Shown: positions 27,701 through 36,113 of the stretch, piece after piece
How positions within the stretch are numbered: position 1 is the first letter of the stretch
Layout of the letters: each line of letters starts with the position of its first letter
Translations under genes and position numbers: made by a program
From: Treponema sp.
GTDB taxonomy: Bacteria; Spirochaetota; Spirochaetia; Treponematales; Treponemataceae
Length of the DNA stretch: 64,000 nt
Direction of reading: 5' to 3'
NCBI GenBank assembly: GCA_017548565.1
Contig: JAFYZU010000022.1
Span: 1 to 64,000, forward strand
Notes under the pieces: model-generated
The model's input: only the letters and a program-made list of their open reading frames with translations
The model's database searches: none
Told to the model about the DNA's origin: nothing

Positions 27701-28774
27701 AAGGCTCTGTGATATATAAGAAGCGTATGAGCCTGTAAGGGCAGTGCCGTCTGCTTTCTGAACAGTAAGATTTGAATTATCAGTTGTTTCTGTCAGACAG
27801 TTAAAATGAATGTCAGCCTTTGAATTCGAAAGTCCGTCCGCTCCTATTGTCTTAAGAAGAACATAATCAACATCATCCTGATTTTCAAGCTTTCTGAAGA
27901 TTTTGAAATAGACCGGATGCTTATCGCTCGTATTAGTTGAATTTTCATCCTGATAATCAACAGGCTCAGGTAAAAGCCAGCTTAATTTTACCGAATGTTT
28001 AGAGCTTCCCTTTGCGGCAGTAAAATTTTTCGGGCATTGAGGAATGATTCTTTTTGCAGTCTGTTCCTTAGTTAAATCACTTTTTTCTGCGTCAGAAGTT
28101 TTTTTGTTAACTACTGTTACCTGAAAATAATAATCAGTTTTTGGAAGAAGATTCCTTATAACCGCCTGTCTTGTTTTTGAATCAGTTGTAATCTGCTGTA
28201 TACCGGGAGCCGGATTTTTTCCGTCCTTATCTGAATAAGTGTTTACGGTAAATTCAATATCATCTTCGTAGGTTTTTGAATTGCAGTTATCCATCCACCA
28301 TTTGATGTTGATGCTTTCACCTTCATCGTTCGGTGTAATTTCATAAATCGTCGGAACATCAAGTGTCGAGCCGCATACCTTGATGCTCTTTTTAGATTCA
28401 GTTCCGTAATAATTTACCGCTGTGATGCAGTACCAGGCAGTAAGTCCGCTCGGTGTTTCTTTTGCCTGAGATGTGCTGAAAGAAGTGTCGCTTGTTTCTC
28501 CGATTGATTCAAAGTTTTCGAAAGGTGTGTCTGCACAATAGATTTTATACTGTACGGCATTTTCAACCTTTTCCCACGAAAGATTTACGGTTTTGCTCAA
28601 TCCATGTGATGCAATAACCTTTGACGGCGGAAGGATTAGATCATCGTAATCTGCAGGATTTTTGTTGATTTTACCTGATGATGACGGTGCCTTTACAAGT
28701 TCGTATTTACATGATGAAAAACAAATCGATAGCAATAAAAATACAAAAAATTTCTTCAAAACAGCAGTTTTCAT
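24701..28774 (-). CDS. Large fibronectin type III repeat lipoprotein
   Basis: About 1357 residues beginning MKTAVLKKFFVFLLLSICFSSC, a lipoprotein signal. Many fibronectin III-like units follow (SWEKVENAVQYKIY, SWDKVTNGIYTLSY, SWKKVTGAAGYIINR), then a C-terminal region of about 450 residues with a different composition. It shares its repeat type with the next gene, so the pair likely arose by duplication. TAAAAT (28782-28787) ends 7 bp before the ATG. It heads an envelope operon of four genes. Probable role is surface binding, inferred. Confidence 0.75.
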   Translation of the reverse strand: MKTAVLKKFFVFLLLSICFSSCKYELVKAPSSSGKINKNPADYDDLILPPSKVIASHGLSKTVNLSWEKVENAVQYKIYCADTPFENFESIGETSDTSFSTSQAKETPSGLTAWYCITAVNYYGTESKKSIKVCGSTLDVPTIYEITPNDEGESINIKWWMDNCNSKTYEDDIEFTVNTYSDKDGKNPAPGIQQITTDSKTRQAVIRNLLPKTDYYFQVTVVNKKTSDAEKSDLTKEQTAKRIIPQCPKNFTAAKGSSKHSVKLSWLLPEPVDYQDENSTNTSDKHPVYFKIFRKLENQDDVDYVLLKTIGADGLSNSKADIHFNCLTETTDNSNLTVQKADGTALTGSYASYISQSLITYTDKNIDRTKTYTYKIQSYTDDTNKNFTADSSCAIDNGWALSVPSVTVTSNDIITENQILDVNVNFDVSFDDKDIGYAFILSKTHKPLNSNTSDAEKFFLSFSMNENKERFIEATLSKHTEDENKWEGYYNFKLYIIPESETPVTFIPSQYIDCIELNQNVTVVEDLGEKPEIKNFNIKDGFKNKFVLSWDKVTNGIYTLSYENQNGEKGSKELSASDYSVNGNTVSYTHTAESGEQRLYTLTIKNDKHISSTKTYDCVSKTLGTAIPHFNWEAVDYKTIRVTWESVQKADLNYVISAKYQGENTELVTSANTVTTPYNQATDIYETTITAPSKYDNPLYAGKTIIVTITAKNSTTLDTTTATIETCLLGPANINLRKDASIYDQSIRLSWKKVTGAAGYIINRNKYKPNAGAWEYDRSDKYYYDVYTQKIYINGDEVSSARAKVTASGDDFILTDIYKEPDDSTNSYEVNQSQISWGIPFGYMVLPVKNNGTPDDFKFGNTTSTYLKVQNGSDSGVVYTSSIQDVKSATWGYGLNVQSDKAQNSSTQNISWQKPYYESVPQVYTRLSGTNNPWQKITTNLTSTKTDASFKPKSILDPYEYCVIYNKTDTSMTIPVSLVEKLSVEKEQRYDYEGKKSEQANKGYLLAIDFDACYGGTPDGSGNYVNNENYYSELVSWASWDYDNRSIGPDQGSEIYIYNANLSACSNDTWIKVATLDKDCKYSSKEDLTNTSISTTNTSLSLKPVTLANSTKPVTEGPLMVLRDYKHYYKIVLKKDGIEPQYTTISKKQTPAGEKPVYAIRQINDTEFARSVMLEFAYAFYINDGGNPNYSNISNRFKYGGGNTIGGYTGSVIFESRSRATTELGLGKFKQYYTYQNYTPSMLNPNGSSTPFLSLTTSKYSAGIKGDADNYIYLFRDTHDIDISCSEDDVAAILYYGKVNISIPTNSKIKLIVTRNGNSSTVIDTSDVTVRRMFFPMQMDNDSNYSMMTNSSLYWWN

Positions 28775-28897
28775 GCCATCTATTTTACACGATTTCAGAA
28801 TTTTTATAAAGCATAAATAAATATTCTGAAAATCCATTTTGGAAATATTAATCGATAAAGAAAATCTGTTCCCAGTTGATTTGTCGATTCCAAAACC

Positions 28898-28968
28898 GCG
28901 GGCTCGCCCGCTACACGCCAGTTTGCCTTGGAATTATATATGTTGCCGCTCCCGCGGCAGCAAACTGG
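28898..28968. repeat. GC-rich double palindrome in AT-rich spacer
   Basis: Two nested structures lie in the spacer before the hydratase gene. GCGGG-CTCG-CCCGC covers 28898-28911. CCAGTTTGC (28918-28926) pairs with GCAAACTGG (28960-28968), enclosing GCCGC-TCCC-GCGGC (28945-28958). The first shares GCTCGCCCG with the thrA leader block. It looks like an intergenic palindromic element. No gene is seen between 28775 and 29132 apart from this and a promoter. Confidence 0.55.
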
Positions 28969-29054
28969 AGTGTTTTTGTAATCGCCAACTCGCCTTCGCA
29001 CAGATTTTCTATAATAGTTAAACAACAATTGATTTTTATAACTTCTGTACCTTG

Positions 29055-29083
29055 TTGTTGAAGACTCATTTTTTCTGTATAAT
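29055..29083 (+). promoter_or_regulatory. Promoter of the aconitase-family gene
   Basis: TTGTTG (29055-29060), 17 bp, TATAAT (29078-29083). The leader would be about 43 nt, with TGAGGT as the ribosome site before the ATG at 29133. Confidence 0.55.
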
Positions 29084-29132
29084 ATTCTAACTATTTTGGT
29101 AATTATCCATTTAATTATTTGAGGTATAACAA

Positions 29133-31388
29133 ATGAAACTATGGGAAAAAGGTGCTTACCTTGTAAACGGTAAACTTTCAGAAAACGGAGCAAATCCGGA
29201 GGATGGAGTTAAAAAAACTCTGGCTTATTCAATTTTACAGAAACATAATATTTCAGGTGATGATAAAAAATTAAAAATAAAATTCGATAAAATTACTTCT
29301 CATGATATTACTTATGTAGGAATTATTCAGACTGCCCGTGCATCCGGCATGGAAAGGTTTCCTCTGCCTTATGTTCTGACAAACTGTCATAACTCTTTGT
29401 GTGCAGTAGGCGGAACAATCAATGAAGATGATCATATGTTTGGACTTACATGCGCTCAGAAATACGGTGGTGTATATGTTCCTCCGCACATGGCAGTTAT
29501 TCATCAGTATGCAAGAGAAATGCTTGCTGCCTGTGGTGATATGATTCTTGGTTCAGACTCTCATACACGCTATGGTGCCCTTGGAACAATGGCAATCGGA
29601 GAAGGCGGTGGAGAGCTTGCAAAACAGCTTTTGAGCAAAACCTACGATGTAGCATATCCTGGAGTTATTGCAATCTATCTTACAGGTTCTCCGGTTCCTG
29701 GTGTTGGTCCTCAGGACGTAGCCCTTGCAATTATCAAGGCTGTTTTTGACAACGGTTATGTAAAAAACAAGGTTATGGAATTTGTCGGTCCCGGTGTTTC
29801 AAATCTTTCTGCAGATTTCAGAATCGGTGTTGATGTAATGACAACTGAAACAACATGTCTTTCTTCAATATGGAGAACAGATTCAAAAATCGAAGAATGG
29901 TATGCAATCCACGGTCGTCCACAAGCTTATAAAGAACTTAATCCTGAAGATGGTGCATATTACGATGGCGCTATAGAAATTGATTTGAGCGAAATCCGTC
30001 CGATGATAGCACTTCCTTTCCATCCGTCGTGCGCATATACAATTGATGAAGTAAACAGAAATCTTATGGATCTGCTTGATGAAACAGAAAAGCGTGCTAA
30101 AGTTTCTTTCGGCGATAAGGTAAATTTCAGTCTCAAGAATAAGGTTATTGGCGGTAAGCTTTATGTAGATCAGGGTGTTATTGCCGGTTGTGCAGGCGGT
30201 GGATTTGAAAACATCTGTGCCGCTGCCGACATCCTTAAGGGTAAAGATACAGGTAACGGTAAATTCTTACTCAATGTTTATCCTGCATCTATGCCTGTAT
30301 ACCAGGAGCTTATGAAAAACGGAGCATTCAGTGCGCTCGTAAGTTCCGGTGCAATCATTAAAACTGCGTTCTGTGGTCCATGTTTTGGAGCTGGTGATAC
30401 TCCTGCAAACGGAGCATTTTCTATCCGTCATTCTACAAGAAACTTCCCTAACCGTGAAGGCTCTAAGATTCAGAACGGACAGCTTTCTTCTGTTGCCCTT
30501 ATGGATGCACGTTCAATTGCCGCAACTGCCGCTAACAAAGGTTTTCTTACACCTGCTACCGAATACGATACAGAGTTCAGTGGTAAAAAATATTTTTTTG
30601 ATAAGGCAATTTATGATAAACGCGTTTACGATTCAAAAGGAACTGCTCATCCTGAAGTTGAAATTCAGTTTGGCCCTAACATCAAGGACTGGCCGAAAAT
30701 GACTTCATTAACTGACAATCTTCTTTTAAAGATAGTTTCAGAAATTCATGATCCGGTAACTACTACAGATGAGCTTATTCCTTCAGGTGAAACCTCATCG
30801 TTCCGTTCTAATCCTCTTGGACTTGCAGAATTTACCTTGAGCAGAAAGGATCCTTTATATGTAGGACGTGCAAAACATATCAGAGGTGAAGAAGAAAAAC
30901 GCGAAAATGGGGTGCTTTTTGAAAAGATGGATGATGAAATCGTTCAGGCCGTCAAAACCGTTAAAGCAAAGTTCCCTGAAATAAATGAAAAGAATACCGG
31001 AATCGGTTCAACAATTTTTGCAGTAAAACCGGGAGACGGATCGGCTCGTGAACAGGCCGCAAGCTGTCAGAAAGTTCTCGGCGGATGGGCAAACATTGCA
31101 AATGAATATGCAACAAAACGCTATCGTTCAAATCTCATCAACTGGGGAATGCTTCCGTTCCTGTATTCAGGCGGAGATAAAAATCTTCCTTTTGCGAACG
31201 ATGATTATGTATTCATCCCGGGAGTAAGAAAAATGATTCAGGACAAGCTTCCGTCAATAAAAGCTTACTGCATCAGGAAAAACGGAACAATCAATGAATT
31301 TGAGCTTTCGACAGGAGAGCTTACAGATGATGAAAGAAAAATCATATTGAGCGGATGTCTCATTAACTTTAATCGCGACAACAAATAG
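29133..31388 (+). CDS. Aconitase-family hydratase (YbhJ type)
   Basis: The 751-residue product belongs to the aconitase superfamily. [12 protein letters not shown] is the substrate-site loop, and cysteines in [10 protein letters not shown] and CGPCFGAGD are the expected 4Fe-4S ligands. Length and order are like the YbhJ branch, not classical AcnA or AcnB. It may isomerise citrate to isocitrate, feeding the NADP-isocitrate dehydrogenase at 20122; the branch has been little studied so another hydroxyacid is possible. TGAGGT precedes the start. A hypothetical exported protein follows after 15 bp. Confidence 0.82.
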   Translation: MKLWEKGAYLVNGKLSENGANPEDGVKKTLAYSILQKHNISGDDKKLKIKFDKITSHDITYVGIIQTARASGMERFPLPYVLTNCHNSLCAVGGTINEDDHMFGLTCAQKYGGVYVPPHMAVIHQYAREMLAACGDMILGSDSHTRYGALGTMAIGEGGGELAKQLLSKTYDVAYPGVIAIYLTGSPVPGVGPQDVALAIIKAVFDNGYVKNKVMEFVGPGVSNLSADFRIGVDVMTTETTCLSSIWRTDSKIEEWYAIHGRPQAYKELNPEDGAYYDGAIEIDLSEIRPMIALPFHPSCAYTIDEVNRNLMDLLDETEKRAKVSFGDKVNFSLKNKVIGGKLYVDQGVIAGCAGGGFENICAAADILKGKDTGNGKFLLNVYPASMPVYQELMKNGAFSALVSSGAIIKTAFCGPCFGAGDTPANGAFSIRHSTRNFPNREGSKIQNGQLSSVALMDARSIAATAANKGFLTPATEYDTEFSGKKYFFDKAIYDKRVYDSKGTAHPEVEIQFGPNIKDWPKMTSLTDNLLLKIVSEIHDPVTTTDELIPSGETSSFRSNPLGLAEFTLSRKDPLYVGRAKHIRGEEEKRENGVLFEKMDDEIVQAVKTVKAKFPEINEKNTGIGSTIFAVKPGDGSAREQAASCQKVLGGWANIANEYATKRYRSNLINWGMLPFLYSGGDKNLPFANDDYVFIPGVRKMIQDKLPSIKAYCIRKNGTINEFELSTGELTDDERKIILSGCLINFNRDNK

Positions 31389-31403
31389 GACGGTAAGATA
31401 AAA

Positions 31404-32156
31404 ATGAAAAAAGCAGCTTTATTTTTTATCTGCATTATTTCTCTTTTCAATGCATCAGTTTTTTCACAGTCTAAAAAATCAGAAAAGCAGATTGAATCGG
31501 TAAAGGACATTAATCTTTCAAAAATCAGGATGAATCCTTTTATGAAAAAAGGGCAGAAAGCCGATTCAGTTCAGATGATTTCTTATCCGGATATTTATGC
31601 TTTAGGATTTTCAAAGGAAGGTCTTTTTGCATATATTACCTGCCGTAGTGTTGACGGTCGGGGAGGCTCTAAGGTAATTTTTCAGATTATAGATCTTGTA
31701 ACTGATGATATAGTCAACCGTATTGAAAAAGATACCGATGACAGTTATGAAATTGATGCAGTAAAGGAAATGATTTTTTGTGAGGGTTCTGCGATGGATA
31801 AGGCATTGAAAGATAATTCAATCATAATCAATAACTGTACCTGGAAAACATTTCCTGTAACTCATCGCGGAACTAAAATTTCTGTGAACATAGAAAAAAA
31901 CATTCTTGAAGAAAAAGAATATGATTTTCTTACAAAGCTCGATTATAAAATCACTGCTTCAAACGGTTCAGGTAAGGAAAAAATTCTTGCACAGAAAAAA
32001 AATCAGGTGCTTGAAGATGTTTATGCATGCGGATATTTTGAAAATCCATATGAAGACAGGATTGCCGTTATAATCGGTGAAGAAAAATTAGGTTTTGAAG
32101 GGTCACATGATATATATTATGAATGTACCGGCTGTAATCTTAATGTATGGAAATAA
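31404..32156 (+). CDS. Hypothetical exported protein
   Basis: A 250-residue protein with a signal peptide (MKKAALFFICIISLFNASVFS then QSKK). The mature part is beta-rich with no recognised domain; two cysteine pairs lie near the end (YECTGCNL). It follows the hydratase gene by 15 bp and precedes a membrane protein gene by 30 bp, so it may be in the same transcript. Function unknown. Confidence 0.65.
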   Translation: MKKAALFFICIISLFNASVFSQSKKSEKQIESVKDINLSKIRMNPFMKKGQKADSVQMISYPDIYALGFSKEGLFAYITCRSVDGRGGSKVIFQIIDLVTDDIVNRIEKDTDDSYEIDAVKEMIFCEGSAMDKALKDNSIIINNCTWKTFPVTHRGTKISVNIEKNILEEKEYDFLTKLDYKITASNGSGKEKILAQKKNQVLEDVYACGYFENPYEDRIAVIIGEEKLGFEGSHDIYYECTGCNLNVWK

Positions 32157-32186
32157 ACTGAGTTCTTTGTTTTACGGGGCTTTTTG

Positions 32187-33419
32187 ATGAAAGTTAAAAA
32201 AGTTATTCTGAGTTTTCTGTTCCTCATTTTTCTGGCAGTTTTCCTTCTGATGCTTCTTGTTATTTTTACAGCAAGAAAACAGAGTCCTGAAGGAGAAACT
32301 GCATGGGTATGTCTTGATCTTCTTGTACTTCTGATTCTTATTAATATTGCTCTGGAGCTTTCAGGCAAAATCAAGAATACAAAATTTAAGAATACCGTAA
32401 GCTTTTTTGCGGCAATTATTTTAATCTGTATAAGTGCTTCATCCTTCGTTAAAGCGGGAAATAAACAGAAAATTGCGCTTGATAATGAGACTGAATATAT
32501 AGAAGAACAGTATTTCGTTCAGGATATAGATGAACTTTATCTTGGAACATATTATCCTGTTGATTTTATCAATACATTAACTGCGACAAAATCTTACGTA
32601 AAGGCAGTCAATTCACTTTCTGATGACCATGATTTCGTGATTAATGTTCGCAAGAATATTATTACCGGTGCAAAAGGCTTTGATGAACAGAAACCGTATC
32701 TTTCAGAACGTGTGCAGAAATTTATTTTTACAGATTTTTATGGTGAAACTTCTTTTACCGATGATAATAACATAAAATATGTAAAGGTTTCCGAACAGTA
32801 TGATTTTGAATCAGTTCTTTGTAAATTTGTCATAGATACCATTTTTTATGAATATTCAGATACGATTCACACATATAACTCAAAAATTGAAATAGGACAT
32901 AAGACTTATTCTTTCGTAAGCAACTGTTCTTCGTTTGCTGCCAGAAACATTCCTAATCTTTACATAAAGGACGAACGCAATGTTTTTGCTGCAAGATTTA
33001 CCGAAGATCTTCTTGTCCTTTATTATATGGATTTAACTCCTGATTTTTCAGGCAGGACAGAATCTGATGCAATGCCGATTGCAATAAATCTCGTAAAATC
33101 AGAAATCGTTGATGTTGAAATTCCTGAGGATGCAGTACCTTCTGAGCCTGAACTTTCTGAACTTAAGACTTTCCAGCCTCTTGCTTCTCTTAAACCATCA
33201 ACAGAGAAGAAAGCTGATGATGAAAAAACATTTGTAAATACAAATAACGAACAAAAGCCTGAGCAGAAAACAGAAGTTAAGCCTGATATTTCAAATTCTG
33301 TTACCGTTCAGAATGAAGAGCCGGTTACTGAAAATCCTTCTGCCGAAGAAGAACAGAATTCAGAAGAAACTCAGGACGAATGGGAAATAATAGATTTCGG
33401 CGCTGCCGACTTAGATTAA
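32187..33419 (+). CDS. Hypothetical membrane protein with acidic tail
   Basis: About 410 residues. Three hydrophobic segments near the N-terminus (about 7-30, 42-60, 72-90) are followed by a soluble region and a disordered, Glu/Pro/Lys-rich tail from about 330 ending DEWEIIDFGAADLD. ATG 32187 is chosen over the TTG just before it. No family is recognised. The position between an exported protein and a UDP-sugar pyrophosphorylase hints at an envelope role. Confidence 0.6.
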   Translation: MKVKKVILSFLFLIFLAVFLLMLLVIFTARKQSPEGETAWVCLDLLVLLILINIALELSGKIKNTKFKNTVSFFAAIILICISASSFVKAGNKQKIALDNETEYIEEQYFVQDIDELYLGTYYPVDFINTLTATKSYVKAVNSLSDDHDFVINVRKNIITGAKGFDEQKPYLSERVQKFIFTDFYGETSFTDDNNIKYVKVSEQYDFESVLCKFVIDTIFYEYSDTIHTYNSKIEIGHKTYSFVSNCSSFAARNIPNLYIKDERNVFAARFTEDLLVLYYMDLTPDFSGRTESDAMPIAINLVKSEIVDVEIPEDAVPSEPELSELKTFQPLASLKPSTEKKADDEKTFVNTNNEQKPEQKTEVKPDISNSVTVQNEEPVTENPSAEEEQNSEETQDEWEIIDFGAADLD

Positions 33420-33459
33420 ATAAATAGTTATATATTCACAAAGGAGATATTAAGACATT

Positions 33460-34686
33460 ATGTTTACTAAAGAAGACGCACAGAAAATTCTTGAAAAAAA
33501 TAATCAGGGACATGTATTGAAATATTTTGATATACTTTCAGATGAACAGAAGAATGATTTTTTACGACAGATTGAAAACATCAACTGGGATGACATAAAG
33601 ATGATCGGCGGTAATACTGCTTCTGAAAGAGGAAAATTTACCGTGCCGCCTGCTATATCGATAGATGAAATAAATGCTTCACGCCAGAAATATGAAGAGG
33701 CCGGAATAAAAGCAATTAAAAATGGGGAAGTAGCCGCAGTTCTTCTTGCAGGTGGAATGGGAACACGTCTTGGTTTTGATTTACCAAAGGGATGTTTTAA
33801 TGTCGGTCTTACAAGAGAGCTTTATATTTTTGAATGCCTTATCAATAATCTTATGGATGTAGTCAAAAAAACAGCTTCATTCATTCCATTGTATGTCATG
33901 ACAAGCGAAAAGAATGATGAAGCAACAAGGAAGTTTTTTGCTGAACATGATTATTTCGGCTACGATAAATCCTATGTTCAGTTTTTTATTCAGGATATGG
34001 CATGCGCAGTTGATTATGACGGAAAGCTTCTTCTTGAAGAAAAGGGAAGGCTTGCAACATCACCGAACGGAAACGGCGGATGGTTTACTTCCATGGTAAA
34101 GGCAGGACTTGATGCTGATCTTAAAAAACGCGGTGTAAAATGGATAAATATTTTTGCAGTTGACAACGTGCTGCAGCGTATTGCCGATCCTGTTTTTGTC
34201 GGTGCTGCAATCCTAGGTAATTTTGTAAGCGCTTCTAAAGTAGTACGAAAGGTTGAGCCGCATGAAAAGATGGGACTTCTTTGTCTTGAAGATAACAAGC
34301 CTTCAATTGTTGAATATTACGAAATGAGCGAACAGATGGCAGAAGCAAAGGCAGAGGACGGTTCACTGCTTTATAAATATGGAGTAATTCTGAACTATCT
34401 TTTCTCTGTCGATAAGCTGATTGATATTGTAAATAACAGCCTTACTGTTCATGTCGTAGAAAAGAAAATTCCTTTTATAAATGATGAGGGTGAAAAAATA
34501 AATCCTGAAACTCCGAACGGTTATAAATTCGAGCTTCTTGTTCTTGATATGATTCACATGATGGATAACAATCTTGCATTCGAGGTTGAACGTGAAAAGG
34601 AATTTGCTCCAATTAAAAATCTTCACGGAACAGATTCAGTTGATTCTGCAAGAGAGCTTCTTAAAAAGAATAACGTTGCTTTATAG
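33460..34686 (+). CDS. UDP-sugar pyrophosphorylase (UDPGP family)
   Basis: The 408-residue enzyme should form a UDP-sugar from UTP and a sugar 1-phosphate. It carries the nucleotide-binding loop LLAGGMGTRLGFDLPKG and further UDPGP-family blocks (SPNGNGGWF, VDNVLQRIADP). The pattern is closest to the eukaryote-type UDP-N-acetylglucosamine/galactosamine pyrophosphorylase, but UDP-glucose is possible. Strong AAAGGAG upstream. It converges with plsC with a 6-bp gap. Confidence 0.85.
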   Translation: MFTKEDAQKILEKNNQGHVLKYFDILSDEQKNDFLRQIENINWDDIKMIGGNTASERGKFTVPPAISIDEINASRQKYEEAGIKAIKNGEVAAVLLAGGMGTRLGFDLPKGCFNVGLTRELYIFECLINNLMDVVKKTASFIPLYVMTSEKNDEATRKFFAEHDYFGYDKSYVQFFIQDMACAVDYDGKLLLEEKGRLATSPNGNGGWFTSMVKAGLDADLKKRGVKWINIFAVDNVLQRIADPVFVGAAILGNFVSASKVVRKVEPHEKMGLLCLEDNKPSIVEYYEMSEQMAEAKAEDGSLLYKYGVILNYLFSVDKLIDIVNNSLTVHVVEKKIPFINDEGEKINPETPNGYKFELLVLDMIHMMDNNLAFEVEREKEFAPIKNLHGTDSVDSARELLKKNNVAL

Positions 34687-34692
34687 CTGCTG

Positions 34693-35430
34693 TTATTGAA
34701 TTTCGCCGAGATTTTTCTTCATGAGCTTTTCGGCATATTCACTCATTTCAATTGTAGACATCTGTATTACCTTTTCTTTCGGAATTACGTCAAGAATATC
34801 AAGATAGATGTCAGTTTTTCTGAAAGGGAAGTTCCTGCAGATTTTTTCCGTATCCTTTGCAGTCATAATGACAACAGGAACCTTTGCCTTTTCAGCAATT
34901 TTAAAAGAGCCGCTCTTGAGCTCTGCCATATATCCTGTTGTTGTTCTTGTTCCTTCCGGATAAATACCGATTGAAACTTCATTTTTTTCGAGAAGATGAA
35001 TTGCATCTAAAATTGTTTTCATTGCTTTATGAGGGTTCCCGCGGTCTATCGGCAAAAAACAGCACTTGCGGATTATCCTGCCGAAAGAAAATACCTTGAA
35101 ATTTTCAGGCTTTGAAATGAAAGCAATATTGAATTTTTTGAGTGCATACCAGGTTGTAATAGGATCAAATTTTGAACGGTGATTGCATACAAGTAAAAAG
35201 CGTGTATCTGAAGGAACTTTTTCTATTCCAGTAAGATGAATTTTAATTCGTCCGACCTTTACAACCCGCCTTGTTGCTTCATTCAATAAAAAACGGTGAT
35301 ACCGGCTGTTCTTTGAATATTCTTTTTTCGGATTAATAAACAGGCTTGAAATTATTACGAGAATCCAGAATAACAGATCCAGACAGATTATTCCTGCAAC
35401 TGCAAGCAATATTATTTTAACAACAGTCAT
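34693..35430 (-). CDS. plsC: 1-acyl-sn-glycerol-3-phosphate acyltransferase
   Basis: A 245-residue acyltransferase that adds the second acyl chain to lysophosphatidate in phospholipid synthesis at the inner membrane. The N-terminus is a membrane segment (IILLAVAGIICLDLLFW). The HX4D motif appears as NHRSKFDP and the substrate motif as YPEGTR. An AAAGGAAA site lies upstream. Another leftward hypothetical gene precedes it by 16 bp. Confidence 0.87.
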   Translation of the reverse strand: MTVVKIILLAVAGIICLDLLFWILVIISSLFINPKKEYSKNSRYHRFLLNEATRRVVKVGRIKIHLTGIEKVPSDTRFLLVCNHRSKFDPITTWYALKKFNIAFISKPENFKVFSFGRIIRKCCFLPIDRGNPHKAMKTILDAIHLLEKNEVSIGIYPEGTRTTTGYMAELKSGSFKIAEKAKVPVVIMTAKDTEKICRNFPFRKTDIYLDILDVIPKEKVIQMSTIEMSEYAEKLMKKNLGEIQ

Positions 35431-35446
35431 CGTATCAGGTTTCCTT

Positions 35447-36013
35447 TTATTTTTTGAAGATTGCAGCCTTAATTCCCAATATTCTGTACTCTATGGTTTT
35501 GTTCTGCCTGTTGTAATAAAGCGTAAGATATTTTGAATTGGCTCTGTCATAAAGAACGATTTCATTTGATTTTTCATCAAATTTATATTCACCTTTACTT
35601 ACATCAAGTATATCCGATTTACAGATAAAAGTATAATTTTTTTTCAAATTTATTGTACCGAATGTTTCGACTTCACATTTCCAGAGTTTTCCGGCGACAG
35701 GATTTTTCGTATTTTCGTGAGGAATGCATATCAGGATAAGAATTACGAATATGAGCGAAATAAAAATATAGTTTGCGCGGGAACTGATTTTATTGAGAAA
35801 AGGAATTCTTGAAGCACATTTTTTCGTGATTTTATTGAACGGCAATTTTTCTGTAATAGAATTGATTTTAGCAGGGAATGCCTTTATTTTCGGAAGAATT
35901 TTAGTTACAGATTTCTTTATCTTAACATAAAGTTTATTTATAGTTTCTTTGGCTTTCTGAATTATATTCAATATGTTGTTCTTAATTGCTTTTGAAGATA
36001 TTTTCTGTTTCAT
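35447..36013 (-). CDS. Hypothetical membrane protein
   Basis: A 188-residue, very lysine- and isoleucine-rich protein. About 80 basic residues (ISSKAIKNNILNII, KINSITEKLPFNKITKK) precede one membrane segment (YIFISLIFVILILICI), followed by a small beta-rich domain of about 85 residues (GKLWKCEVETFGTINL). The topology suggests an outside C-terminal domain. I start at ATG 36013; TATACA ends 5 bp before it. No family recognised. It diverges from copA. Confidence 0.6.
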   Translation of the reverse strand: MKQKISSKAIKNNILNIIQKAKETINKLYVKIKKSVTKILPKIKAFPAKINSITEKLPFNKITKKCASRIPFLNKISSRANYIFISLIFVILILICIPHENTKNPVAGKLWKCEVETFGTINLKKNYTFICKSDILDVSKGEYKFDEKSNEIVLYDRANSKYLTLYYNRQNKTIEYRILGIKAAIFKK

Positions 36014-36078
36014 GATTGTGTATACTATCAAAAAAATAAAATTTTGTAAAACACTGCAGATTTTTTGTCAGGGTTAAA

Positions 36079-36107
36079 TTGACTTCAGGATTTACTTTAA
36101 TTATATT
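36079..36107 (+). promoter_or_regulatory. Promoter of copA
   Basis: TTGACT (36079-36084), 17 bp, TATATT (36102-36107), then 6 bp to the ATG at 36114. This is the clearest example in the window of the predicted leaderless layout. Confidence 0.7.
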
Positions 36108-36113
36108 TTATGT

